From: Capsicum annuum
Lineage: Eukaryota; Streptophyta; Magnoliopsida; Solanales; Solanaceae
Length of the DNA stretch: 64,000 nucleotides
Direction: 5' to 3'
Assembly (NCBI RefSeq): GCF_002878395.1
Contig: NC_061118.1
Span: 89,041,918 to 89,105,917 of the forward strand
In this document: piece after piece, positions 46,577-58,430 of the stretch
Layout of the letters: each line of letters starts with the position of its first letter
How positions within the stretch are numbered: position 1 is the first letter of the stretch
The notes under the pieces: model-generated
Database searches by the model: none
What the model was told of the DNA's origin: nothing
Seen by the model: the letters and a program-made list of their open reading frames with translations, nothing else
Made by a program: the position numbers and the translations under genes

Positions 46577-48746
46577 TGTCACGGCCTGAGACTACCCTAT
46601 AGCATCACACAGTGCTTAAAGTCACAAGTGACCCCAAGCAAACCTATGGCCTGACATAAGAAATAAATACTGAAGGAATGTAACAAAATATTGAATGGAA
46701 GTTAATTGAACTAAATTGATAAGGATTAATCATAAAATAAGGATAAACACTGTCTGGAAGATATTCCATGAAACTGAAAAGAAATATGTCTAACTCTCTG
46801 ATTATCTAAAAACCTCTAAACCTGATGAGTTATTGGGACAGGTTCCCAACTAATTCTGACTAACTAAAATAAAATAAAGTATATAACTGAATAGCTGATA
46901 ATATAAATAGTCCTCGACTGATGAGGGCTCACCAAGGCTGCAGTTGAGTAGCGTGTGAATGCACTAAGAATGATCTGAGTACTGTGTTTCCAAACCTATA
47001 TTATGAGACAATATAGCACAAGAAGTATGCGATCAGTACTTTAAAGGTATTGAGTATACAAGACGAAAAGCTAGCCGATATACATATATAATAAACATGA
47101 ATGCATGAACATGAAAATCGAATACAACACCAAGTATAAGCACGCACTAGGCATCTATATAACTGAATGACTAGATATTGAACACTTGGTCATGCAAACC
47201 TGAAATGAACATAATCTAAATACTGAACTGAAGACTATGGGAGCTAATATTTAGCTGACATACCCTAATCTAAGATAATCGGGGTCCAACCTGTAACCCT
47301 AGTTGAAAGAGCGTCGGTACCTTTCCAAGGGTACCAATAATGGTTGGCATGGATCCACTAAAATAATATCCCGAAGGACTATGGTGTCAAGCCTAAACCG
47401 ACAGGTGACCCCTTATAACCTACAGTGGTAACATAGTTCTGGAACTCAGGGACTACTACTAACGATCTCTGCCTAACTAACAGGAGAGTCATCATCCCTG
47501 CATTCACTCGTTGCTAAGTATTACTTCCAACTGAATAACATTGAATTATAAACTGAAACATGAATTGATAATTGATATGCTCAAGTTATGGTATTATGAA
47601 AATAGAAATACATGTATAATATGAACTTCTTAATAACATGTAAGTTGACATATGCATGAGTTCCTGAGTATTGGGTGTTCATAACCCACCAGAACAGCTC
47701 TGACTAATATGACAGATCATGATAATGTTTAAGATAGATCATGGCTGGGAAACTCATGAATAACACTCAATATTTCAATAATTGATCATTATATGGACAC
47801 TCATAATTAATCAAATATTTGGAGACACAATTTTATAAGGGGAACATATTATCATGGTTCATAAACAAAACAAATAGAGAGAGAGTTGATAAAACTCATA
47901 TTTGACCTAGAACTAATACAAAGGAAAAGTGGATTTACTTAAGAGTGAAAGGGTTTCTTGGGACTCAATTGGTGGAAGGGATCCATTGATGAAATCCCAT
48001 ATACCAAAAGGAAAATTGCTTGGAGAATTTCTTAGAATTGAGCCTGAACTTGAAGAACCCTAGTTTCCTTGGTGAGAAGAGAAAAATTGCCCTTTTTAGT
48101 TTCTCTAGGTGGAATTATGACTTAATAATGAATTTGGGATTTTGGGTCTTTTAAACCACCTTTTGGGTAGCCTAAACAATGTGGGTTTGTCTTTTAAAAC
48201 AGTGGGAAAAGACTTAAAAGTACTTTAGAAATCATGCAGGATATTTCGTTCGCAGTCATTATGATTCACCTCATGACTCGTTATGACTGGTCACGAGTAG
48301 TGGTCTAAGTCATAACCTGAAATCCTGAGGTCTTGATTCCTTTTTTTATGACTACGACTCCCCTCCAAATAGCTCATCATGAATGATCATGGGTCGCTAG
48401 GTAAAGTCATAGTCTAAGACTGGGTTTTTGGATATACATTTGTGATAATAACTCCCTCCTAACGACTTGTTGTCACAGTGATGAGTCATAGTGTGGGGTC
48501 ATTATCACAAGGCTAAAAATATGGATATTTACTGTTGTGATGATCTCTCCTTGTAACAACTCTTTACATCTAGTAACGGTTCATCACGTGAGTCGTAGCC
48601 ACTAGCAGCTGACTAATACATTAGAAAAAATTTACCTAACTTTTTTGCATAATATCGGATTGAGGCAAAACTTATGAAAGTGGAAAACTAAATTAGTGGC
48701 CTATCTTTTGAGAGGTTTTGATCTTGAAAAACCTAGGATTATTATA
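46577..48746 (-). repeat. 3' LTR of family C
   Basis: 2170 bp. The sense start is at 48746 (tataataatcc, mutated from tgtaatacacc) and the sense end at 46577. U3 words 'catgactcgttatgact', 'ggtcacgagtagtgg', 'gatcatgggtcgc', 'gtgatgagtcatag' lie at 48250-48600. It aligns with 53717-55800 throughout. 48747-48760 (plus 'gtatctctctttt') is the complement of the purine-rich PPT. Confidence 0.88.
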
Positions 48747-48979
48747 GTATCTCTCTTTTGGAATCGTTCATCCCTAAATAAATATGACTAAGCTGAAGTA
48801 TGTGGGGGGAGACTTTGATTTTGCACCAAACACTTATAAGCTGAAACATGAGTTAAAATCTAAATCTGAGACATGATGTATGGACTGAACTAAACTCATG
48901 AATGTATTCTATGACATGAGTATTTAGCTTAAAGGACTTTGAAAGAATTAAATAATTAATTAAAGAAACTCTTACCTTA

Positions 48980-50430
48980 AATTGAAATTGGGTTCGAAGA
49001 GAAAAGATATGGGTACTTGGCTCACTTATTTGCCTTTGCTTCCTAAGAGGCTCACTCAAATGACTAATTTATTTACAAAACCTTTACTAAGGTGACCTCT
49101 TTATTTCAAAGTCTAAAAATATGGCGTTCAAGGATCTCCACAGAGACTTTTTCATAAGAGAGACTATGTTCCACACCAACCTTTTCTAAAGAAACTACAG
49201 ATGTTGGATTACCAATGCATTTCTTTAACAAAGAAACATAAAACATTGGGTACACTAATGCTAACTATGCAGGAAACACCAACTAATGTGCTACCTTTCC
49301 ATACCTACTCAAAATATTGTAAGAAATAACATAATAGGGGATGAGCTTTCCTTTCTTAATAAACCTCTTCGCCCCTTTCATGGGTGAAGTCTTCAAATAA
49401 ACAAAATCAGTAACATCAAACTCGAGCTCCTTTCTCCTTACATCTACATAGGATTTTTAATGGCTCCATCTTCAGCCTTTCTCTAATTAACTTAACTTTC
49501 TCCATTACCTCATGCTCTGAATTTAGCCCTATAAGAATAGCTTCACCAACCTCAAACCAACTAATAGGATATCTACTCCTCCTTTCAAAAAGAGACTCAA
49601 ATATAGCCATCTGAATACTAGAGTGGTAGATGTTATTATAAGAAAACTCAATCAAAGGCTAGTGGTCATCCCTATTACCCTTGAAATCAAGTACGTATGC
49701 CCTTAATATATCCTTTAAAGTCTGAATGGTCCACTTTATCAGACCATCTATCTGCGGGTAAAAAGTCATACTAAGATGAACTTGGGAGCCAAGAACCTTT
49801 TGAAAGACCTTCAAAAATGGGAGGTAGACTTGTACCTCTCTCCAAAATAGTGGATAAAAGGACTCTATGTAGCTCTACCAACTCCCTAAGATAGAGTCTA
49901 GCTTAATCCTCGACAAAATCTAAAGTATTAACTGGTAAGAAATGAGCTGACTTAGCCATTCAGTCCATAATGACCTAAATCACATTGTGCTGATGATGAG
50001 TACGAGGAAACCCTATTACAAAATCTATATTCACCACTTCTCACTTCCAAGTGGGGATGCTAAATTCTTAAAGCATACTAGGTCTCTGGTGTTCGACCTT
50101 AACCTAATGGTAATTTGATCACTTACCTACAAATTCTGCAAAATCTCTCTTCATGTCATTCTACCAAGTAAACTTCCCACAAGTCAGGATACATCTTAGT
50201 GGCTCCTGGGTGAATAGAACACCAAAAATCATGAGCTTCTACCAAAATTTGTTTCCTCAAATCACCCATATTCGAAAAACATAATCTGCCCTAACAGTGA
50301 AGAACACCATCTCACCCTTAGGAGAAAACCTCAACCTTTTAATATCGAGTTTCCTCTTTTAACTTAAGAAAAGTTGGGTCGCTATCTTATTTTCCTTTAC
50401 TTCAGAAACCAAAGAAGATTCTAAACCATT
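48980..50430 (-). pseudogene. Family C integrase with chromodomain remnant (broken)
   Basis: From right: the HHCC remnant with 'FVGK' and 'VKVEHQRPSML' (about 50150-50070), 'VNIDFVIGFPRTHHQHNVI' with the first Asp (50025-49970), 'MAKSAHFLPVNT', then 'LLSTILERGTSL' where the second Asp region SDRGTQF is changed. The stretch 49655-49416 is open: 'MIEFSYNNIYHSSIQMAIFE', 'WFEVGEAILIG', 'KLIRERLKMEP'. A C-terminal 'SLLKKCIGNPT' and the chromodomain start 'YEKVSVEILERHIFRL' lie at 49230-49120; its end is replaced by unrelated-looking sequence up to 48980. Confidence 0.85.
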
Positions 50431-51720
50431 CTAAACCCATACACCACCTTCGAGCGAATCAACCAACCGAACTCCTAACCTAGAAAAATGATGAACCTTG
50501 TGAACTAACTCTTTATTTTTATCCTTAACATAAGCAACACTTTCCATAGATAATCTACTAAGAGCGTCGTCCACAACATTGTCCTTACCAAGATGATACA
50601 AGACACTCATATTATAATCCTTCAATAGTTCTGACCACCTTCTATTACAATGATTTAGATCTTTTTGGGTAAGCATTGAAGACTTTTATGATCAGTAAAC
50701 ATGGTCAACATGAACCTCAAAAAGTTAATGCCTCAATATCTTTAATGCAAAGACAAATGTTGCCTACTCAAGCTTATAAGTCTAGTGGTTTTTCTCATGA
50801 GGTTTGAGTTGTCTAGAGGCATATGCTATAACTTTGCCTTGCTGCATCAAAACACAACCAATACAAACTCTAGAAGTATCACAATACACTACAAAACCAT
50901 CTAAACCCTCTGGTAGAGTTAAAACTGGAGAGGAAGTGAGTTAAGTCTTCAGCTTCTCTTTACGCAAAAATTGGACTATTGAAATTTAACCTTCTTCTTG
51001 GTCAGTCTAGTATGTTAGTATGTCTATGGGAGAAGAAATAATAGAAAATCCTTCAATAAAACACCTATAATAATTGGCTAAACTCAAGAAACTCTGGACA
51101 TTCGATGGAGAGATGGTTCTAGGCCAGTTCCTTACTGCTTTGGTCTTTTGAGGATCAACCCAAATACCTTCAATGGAAATAATATGACCAAGGAAAGTTA
51201 CTGATTTCAACCAAAATTCACACTTGTTAAACTTATAGGATAACTAATGTTTTTTTAGATTCTGCAAAACAATCCTTAAATGGTCTGCATGCTCACCCTT
51301 ACTGTAAGAGTAGACCAGATACGTAACTACAAATTCAAAGTGACCATACCAAATTTTGAAGGCTATTTTTGGAATGCCCTAATTTCTAACTCTGAGCAGA
51401 TAATAGCTGAATCTGAGGTCTATTTTAGAAAATAGTTTGTACGCTAAAGTTGGTTGAACAATTCATTAATCCTTGGAATGGGATATTTATTATTGATTGT
51501 GACTTTGTTCAACTGATAGTAGTCGATGCACATTCTGAAAGACCCATCTTTCTTTTGCACGAAAAGAATTAGAGCACCCCATAAGGAAATACTAGGCTTA
51601 ATGAGACCCTTATCTAGGAGGTACATCAACTAATTTTTCAATTCCTTAAGCTTGGGTGCAGCCATTTTGTATGATAGAATTGAAATAGTTTAGGTAACTA
51701 AGGGAAGATCTATTCTAAAG
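50431..51720 (-). pseudogene. Family C reverse transcriptase and RNase H; catalytic box deleted
   Basis: From right: RT start 51629-51444 ('[20 protein letters not shown]', '[20 protein letters not shown]'). Near 51350-51300 the sequence runs from 'GHFEF' directly into 'VYSYSKGEHADHL', so that about 40 residues including the YxDD box are missing. Then 51210-51007 open ('VTFLGHIISIEGIWVDPQKT', 'SNVQSFLSLANYYRCFIEGF'). RNase H: '[18 protein letters not shown]'-like (50850-50790), and the open 50676-50431 with 'LLKDYNMSVLYHLGKDNVVD' and 'DALSRLS'. RT cannot have been active after the deletion. Confidence 0.87.
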
Positions 51721-52430
51721 TTGATTTCCCTCTCGGGAGAAACTCTGGGAAGATCTTTGGGGAAATACTTCTGGAAACTCATTTACTATTAGAACTAATC
51801 CAAGGTCTAGAACTTCAAACTCTGAGTCCTTGACTCAGACAAGATTATACATGTATCCCTTGGAGATCATCTTTTTTGCCTTAAGGTATAAAAAGAATCG
51901 ACCTATAGGCACTTAGATATTACCACTTCATTCTATAATTAGCTCACTGGTAAACTGAAACTGGACTTTCCTATTTTATAGTCAACTAAGGCATAATAAG
52001 AGTGAAGTCAATCAAGTCCAAGAATGACATCAAAATTGGGCATCTCTAATTCTATAAGTTCAACTGAGGTGACCTTCTATGACACTGTGATTGGGCAATT
52101 TCTGTATACCCATCTAGCTATAACTAAACTACCGATTGGAGTAGAAATTAAGAAAGTATCTACTAAGATTTTGGGACTGATGCCAAAATCTACTGCTATA
52201 TAGGGAGTCACGAAGAAAAGTATGGCTCCGAGTTCTAATAATGCATACACATAAAGTTGAAAGACTTGCAATGTACTTGTAAACACATTAGGTGAACCCA
52301 CTTGATCTTGATGAGTCAGAAGGGCATAAAGTTTATTTTGGCACTATCCGCTGGTTACAATAGAAGTGGCAAATTGTTGAGTAGGGCAACCTGCTGGAGC
52401 TGATGAGGAGTTAGTTTAACCTTATTGACA
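51721..52430 (-). pseudogene. Family C aspartic protease and linker (broken)
   Basis: The open stretch 52301-52077 reads 'LYVYALLELGAILFFVTPYI' and 'AVDFGISPKILVDTFLISTP'. The catalytic DPGA of related elements is ELGA, so the active Asp is replaced by Glu. A linker with 'IGSLVIARWVYRNCPITVS' and a DFDVILG-like piece (about 52030-52000) leads to RT. The RT entry region near 51740-51660 is decayed. Confidence 0.8.
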
Positions 52431-53499
52431 ATCATTTCTACTCCACTGCACAACTATTGGGTATTCTCTTATCCAGTGGCTTATCTTTCCATACCCAAAA
52501 CAAACATCACTACCTATCATACACTCACCCTTCTGGTTCCTACCATATATTTTGCAAATTGGGTTTGTGTGACCACTATTTATGCTCTCTTGGGAATTAG
52601 AGCCTAGTGCTCTATCATGGGCATCTTGTCTGAACTTAGTCATTACGGAGCTAGAAGACGATATGGTTGGGATTAACGATTTTTTTTAGAACTGAGAATG
52701 ATTCCCACCATCTGACCTCTGCTGAGAGAAATTAAAGCTACCAGTCCTGACCCTCTTATTTTCTCTTTCCTTCTCCTCTAGCTTCTCTTTGTCAATCTAC
52801 TAAGCATGGACCATCAATCAAGAGAGGTCCATCTCCTTAATCAACATAGTTACCTTGCACTCCTTGACTATATCCTCTAAAACACCAGACACAAACTTAC
52901 TTATTCGATCCCTAGAATTAGCCACCATATTTGAAGCATACCTCGCCAATTGATTAAATTTGAGAAAATACTCATTAACACTCATATTGCCTTGTTTCAA
53001 GTTGATAAACTTATGTACCTTAGCTTTCCTCATTTCCAGAGGGAAAACCGTATCTTGAAAAGCGATAACAAACTCATCCCACAATATTGGCCCTGTATCA
53101 ATACAACTTTCTTCCTTCCACTGCTTAAACCAAGTATGAGCCACTCCTTACAATTGGTAAGCATCTAAATCAACATTTTCACTCAAAATGACACCCATAA
53201 TGTCAGTCACTTCCTGAACACTGTCTAGGAATTCCTATGGATCCTTCTCTGACTTAGACCAATAGAACGTTATAGGATTTATCTGAGTGAAATCCCAAAT
53301 TCTAATTGCCTTTATATTCACTATTAGGTTTTCTAGGGAAATAACCTACTAGTTATTCTGGGCAACCTTGGATTGGCATAATGCTACAAACAGCCCTAAA
53401 TTTGGCATGAGAGACCTACTCATTTAGGGGGTCTTCCTAAATTGGTGGAGGTGTTGGTTAATCCCCATTCCTCCTTTTGTTCTCTCTTTGGGGAGGCAT
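52425..53499 (-). pseudogene. Family C gag (broken)
   Basis: The start ATG at 53499 (minus strand) opens 'MPPQRENKRRNGD'. The capsid region at 53144-52818 is open for 108 codons: 'MAHTWFKQWKEESCIDTGPI', 'WDEFVIAFQDTVFPLEMRKA', 'INLKQGNMSVNEYFLKFNQL'. The stretch 52643-52425 holds two decayed CCHC knuckles ('CKIYGRNQKGEC', 'CFGYGKISHWIREYP', in each the second Cys is Tyr). Several stops lie between. The capsid is closely related to that of families A and B. Confidence 0.88.
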
Positions 53500-53716
53500 T
53501 TTCTATGATGGATAGAGGACAAGTTAGAATAAGAATCTTAATAAAGCTTACACTCCATCGCACGAAATAAATAATGTAAGAAGTGTAACATTCCTAAAAC
53601 ATTTTATAGCCTCTCGCCCATAAGTGTGGCATGCTTCACTCCCTTGAACAAGACTCCACTTAACACAATATTCAAACACGTTAGACACTTTAAACCTTAT
53701 GCTTTGATATCAAGTT
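53500..53716 (-). promoter_or_regulatory. Family C leader and primer binding site
   Basis: On the minus strand the bases behind the 5' LTR read 'cttgatatcaaagcataagg' (53713-53694), close to the TGGTATCAAAGC primer site complementary to initiator Met tRNA. The remaining leader up to the gag ATG is non-coding. Confidence 0.65.
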
Positions 53717-55800
53717 TTTCATGACCCGAGACTACCCCTTAGTCATAACACGGTGCTTAGAGTCATAAGTTAGCCCAAGATAACCCATTACCTTGAATAA
53801 GAAGTAAATACTGAAGAAATGTAACAAAATGCTAAACAAAAGTTAACTGAAGTAAACTATTAAGAAATAATCATAAAATTAGGACAAACAGTACCTGAAA
53901 TATACTCCATGAAACTAAAAAGAATTATTCTAACTATTTGAATATCTAAAAGCTTCTAAACTTGATAAGTTGTTGGGATATGACCCAAACTAACTCTAAT
54001 TAACTAAAATAAAATAAATTATTAAAACAAATAGTTGATAAGATAACTAGTCCTCGACTAATAAGGACTCACCAAGGCTATAGTTGAGTAGCGTGTGAAT
54101 GCACTAAGAATGATTTAGGTATTGAGATTTCATACCTATATTATAAGATAATATAATACAAGAAGTATGCAACTAGTACTTTGTATGTATTGAGTATGAG
54201 AGATAAAAAAACTATATTATATATATATATTAGCTAGGCATCTGTAAAACTAAATGATTAAACACTGAATAGTTGGTCATGCAAACCTGAACTGAACATT
54301 TTTGAATACTAAAATGAGGACTGTGGGAGCTAACATTTAACCGACATGCCCTAATCTAAGCTAATTGGGGTCCAACCTATAACCCAATTGGAAGAATATT
54401 AGTACCTTGCCAAGGGTACCAACAATGGCTGGCATGGATCCACTAAACTGATGTCCCAAAGACTAGGGTGTTAAGCCTAAACTAAAGGGTGACTCCTTAT
54501 AACCTATGGTGGATACGTAGTTCTGTAAATGAGGGACTGCTTCTAATGGTCTCTACCTAACTAAAGGGGGGGTCATCATTCCTATGTTCACTCGGTGTTA
54601 GGTATTACTACCAACTAAATGACACTAAAGTATAAACTAAAACATGAACTGATAACTGATATGCTCAAGTCATGGTATTCTGAAAATAAAAATACATGTA
54701 TAATATGAAATTCTCAATAACATGTAAGCTAACATATGCTTTATTTCCTAAGTATAAAGTGTTCATAACCTACCAGCTCTAACTAATGCGACCAATCATG
54801 AATCATGGTAGGAAAATTTATGAATAACACTGAATATTTTAATAATTGATCATAATATGGACACTCGCAATTATCAAACATGTGGAGACACAATTCTATG
54901 GGAACATATTATCATGGTTCATAAACAAAACAAATAAAGAGAGAGTTAATAAAACTCATATTTGACATGGAACCTCATACAAGGGAAAAGGGGATTTAAT
55001 TGATAGTGAAGGGATTTATTGGGATTCAGTGGGTGGAAGGGACCCATTGATAAAATTCCATATACCTGAAGGAAAATTTCGTAGAGAATTTCTTGGAATT
55101 GAGCTTCAACTTAAAGAACTCCATTTGCCTTGGAGAGAAGAGAAAAATCACCCTATTTTATTTCTTTGGGTGGAATTATGACTTAATCATTAATTTGGGG
55201 ATTTTAGATCTTTTATACCACCTTTTAGGTAGCCCAAATGATGTGGATTTCACTTTTAAGAGACTACAAAAAGACTTAAAAGTCCTTGAGAAATCGAGTA
55301 AAAAATTCCACTCCCAGTCGTTACGACTAGTTATGACTAGTCAAGAGTCGTGGTCTGAGTCGTAACCTAAAATCTCGAGGTCTTGGGTAATTTTTGTTAT
55401 GACTATGAATCTCCTCCTAATTGATCATCATGACTGATCATAAGTCATAAGGTAAATTCATAGTGTAAGACAGGGTTTTTTGGCTATACACTATTGTGAT
55501 AATGAGTCCCTCCTAACAACTCGTTATCATAGATGATAAGTCATAGTGTGGGGTTATTGTAACTGGGTAAAATTATGTATCTTTACTATTGTTATGATGA
55601 ATCCTCATAAAGACTCATTACGTCCGGTAATGGGTCATCACGTGTGTCATAGCCACTGGCAGCTGACTGATACTTAAGGAAAAATTTGCATAACTTTTAG
55701 CCACGATATCATATTAAGGCAAAACTTATGGCATTGGAAAACTAAATTAATGGACTATCTTTTGAAGTGTCTAGATCTTGAAAAACTTGGGTGTATTACA
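53717..55800 (-). repeat. 5' LTR of family C
   Basis: 2084 bp. The sense start is at 55800 ('tgtaatacaccc') and the sense end near 53717, where the plus strand reads 'tttcatgacccgagacta' against 'tgtcacggcctgagacta' in the other copy. U3 words 'gtcgttacgactag', 'gtcaagagtcgtgg', 'tcatcacgtgtgtcatag' lie at 55310-55660. A TA-rich stretch is at 54210-54230. The ORF at 55093-55365 is chance. Confidence 0.88.
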
Positions 55801-55805
55801 TTAGT

Positions 55806-56350
55806 AGACTTTGATTCATCACTAATTGGATCCCATATCGAAAGATAATATTTTAAGTCATGACAGAGCTAATTTGTTGGTAGGAATCATGGAGGGGGTA
55901 CAAGATTGGTACTACTAGGTTGATTCCTCGAAAGATCTAGAATAGAGCTATTGAAGGGTGAGATGTGTTTGTGCTGCCTAAGATTAACCATTTCATTGTG
56001 ATTTGTCACAATACTGATCTTAGGTTAATTCATGACCCTACAAACCTTGTTTCCATGGCAAAGGTTATAGCGGTTGCCTTATTATTAGAGAGGTCATTTC
56101 AGATGGTCATACACATAGAGATTGGTACATGTGATTTTTTTACCTTAGGGTCATACATTTTAAGTCCTAAATTATGGCCTCGAGGCTTCAGATACATACT
56201 ATTATTGATGCCACGACTTTCTCAACTTCATAGTTGTCTTCACTTCATACCATACCGAATTCTATGCCTGGTTCATCCATGAGTTTCCCACCATTCATTA
56301 GTTATGTTATAGTGTTGAAATAGTTTTTAAAAGAAATTCTAAAAAGGTTG
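55806..56350 (+). pseudogene. Downstream ORF of the Athila element, C-terminal part
   Basis: Continuation of 45559-46576 behind family C. After a frame change an open stretch of 105 codons lies at 55965-56282 ('MFVLPKINHFIVICHNTDLR', 'MAKVIAVALLLERSFQMVIH'). Its arrangement, a hydrophobic helix 'AVALLLERSF' followed by 'HIEIGTCDFF', is compatible with the C-terminal part of plant-transposon-protein-like ORFs, but the match is weak. No transmembrane Env-like segment is convincing. Confidence 0.4.
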
Positions 56351-57151
56351 ACTTCTGTTGAGTTGAGGGTTGGCAAAATTAAAAGTGGAGTCCAACCATG
56401 AGTGAAGGGTGTGATTTATAAAGAGATATGCGGGATGAAAATACATTTTAATAGTTTTGAGAAAAGCTTGAATGATAAGCTTAAGGGTATTAAGTCCTCA
56501 GACTTGACTAAAATAAAAAAAAGAGCTTTCTTCCCTTCATGTTGCAATTTAGGACTTGTCATCTAGGTAGTATCTAATAGTTTTTAATTTAACCATTCCC
56601 ATGAAACAGAAGTGTAAGGATGTTAAGATGCCAACATATGGAGCAATAAGGGTATATAAAAAAGTATCGAAGATAGTGCAGAGCCGTCCTAGTGAAAGTG
56701 GAAGAGAAAGAGAGAAAGAAGAGTATAAGATAAGAAAGTGTAGTTGATCACTAACAGTCGATAAAAGATCACTTATTGGACATTTATGACAGGGGAGAGG
56801 AGTCTAGAGATCTATAGTTCATGAGGTTGTAAGAGTTGATGTTTTTGTTATTACAAATGATGGTAGGGGCGTGGCAATTTCCCTACTAGTTCTAACTTTG
56901 AGTGACTAATCTCCACCAGTGCCACATTGATTTGAGTAATTCACCCATAATTGAGGCTACGAGATGGAGACTGGGGTGAGTTCTGAGATCCTGGTAGTTA
57001 ATAAGATCATATCCAATAGCTATAGCTCCATAGTTGTGTCCTTACCCCTCATTCTTTTATTTTCTTCATATAGACATGTAATGAGGTATTTCATGTTTAC
57101 AATGTTGGGGGTAAGGGTGTATCACCACTCAAGGTTTTTTGTTGTCATGTT
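56351..57151 (+). other. Non-coding remainder, probably the 3' part of the Athila element
   Basis: No conserved reading is seen. A purine-rich stretch 'agtggaagagaaagagagaa' at 56695-56715 and the word 'tgagttgagggttgg' (56360) are the only features. The expected 3' LTR is not visible; it would lie beyond the LINE, outside the window. Confidence 0.4.
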
Positions 57152-57539
57152 TTTTTTTTTCTTTGGCTGATATTATAGAAGAACTTACATATTTAGGATT
57201 TTATTTTTGTTTTTGGTATGTTTATGTTATTTTTGTTGTATTTAATTAAGACAAAAATAGGGAAACGTTAGTGCAGCCAAGTTTTAAGTAGATTTTGATG
57301 TTTAAATAATACCCCTTCTAAAATTGTTTAGACTATGTGTTGTGTCTATTTTAAACTGTCACCACTATGGATCTTGTTATAGCATTAGAATTATAAACAT
57401 AGTAACTATAGTTTACGATGCATGAACTAGATAGGTAATAGTTAATAGTGTAACCCTATGCTATGTGTGTGTGAGGTACTTACTTAGTTAAATAGTCTAT
57501 AACCTATTCCTTTACTCAAGATATGTTGATATTGAACTG

Positions 57540-58430
57540 TTGTGTGTTTTAATAAACTTCATGTTTGTTCCACAATTTCTTCTATGCTCCATTGGCATTC
57601 CCACTCTTTATTTAGAATATTTTGCATGCTTCAAGAGTCTGTCTGAATTATTACTCTGTTTAGAGATCCTGATTGCAATGAACTACTTCCTATAGAATAG
57701 CTTCTGGCTCTGGATGTAAATTTGTAGTATCCTCTAAAACTTCTCTTTTTGTATATATTAAATTCCCAAACTCATCTCTCAAACAGAAAGCATAAGAACT
57801 TATCCTCAAATACTCTCTAGAGGCCTTATCTGTGTTGTACTTCACCAATCCCTATTGAGGAAATTCTCATTTTACTTTAGTCACTTTAACTCTAGTCTTA
57901 TAACTTGCTAATTCTTACAACATATCTGTCCATGTATATGGAAAATCTTAGTAGGGCTTTCTTACCTTCAGAAATATTCTTATATTTCTAATAATGTTAT
58001 GCTACACACTTTGCTTAGTAACCTGTTTTCTTTCATGTCTTCCTTTGTTTCTCCTCTTCCATAATTCCAACACAATAATTCTAGGAATAGCTAGATAATA
58101 ACTTATGTCCCTGAGTCTGACATTTGAATTCCATCATGCCATAATTGTTTCTCTAAAACTTAATCCCTGTATATTTATACCTCCAAAATAAGAAAAATAG
58201 GACCAGGTCCTATTAGTGATGGGTGCTCTAAGAAACACATGTTAAATGGTTTCTTGAGAAGGATTACTACAACACCAACATCTGGTAGGCCCTTCCACTC
58301 CTCAACTTCTGATAGCATCATCCAATGGTATTTTCCCTTTCCATATTCTACACACTAAGAAGGACATTTTAAAAGGTAAACCTTTTATCTAAATCTCCTT
58401 AAAGATATTTCTCCTTTAATTCTTTTGCCT
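57540..58430 (-). pseudogene. LINE ORF2 C-terminus: zinc-binding RT-associated region and RNase H (broken)
   Basis: At 58380-58270 the minus strand gives 'LPFKMSFLVCRIWKGKIPLD' and, after a stop at an expected Trp, 'GPTRCWCCSNPSQET', the zf-RVT region (PF13966-type) that follows RT in plant LINEs. Then a frame-shifted linker, and from about 57900 'WEFPQ', 'GLVKYNTDKASREYLRISSY' and 'AFCLRDEFGNLIYT', the N-terminal part of an RNase H with the first catalytic Asp (NTD). The remaining RNase H ends near 57560. The part 57164-57539 is 3' UTR. Confidence 0.8.

Larger units (their letters stand above)
46577..55800 (-). mobile_element. Family C: full-length Ty3/gypsy chromovirus, minus strand, inactive
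   Basis: On the plus strand: 3' LTR 46577-48746, integrase, RNase H, RT, protease, gag, PBS, 5' LTR 53717-55800. The flanks are ttggt (46572-46576) and ttagt (55801-55805). LTR ends are TGTCACGGCC (plus strand, left) and 'gtgtattaca' (right). The gag, pol and chromodomain are of the same clade as families A and B. The RT catalytic box is deleted and the protease Asp is changed. Confidence 0.92.

Noticed and set aside
57110..57170. Poly(T) stretch as a transcription terminator
   Set aside because: More simply explained as the complement of the LINE poly(A) tail at the 3' end of the minus-strand element; the end is still uncertain.
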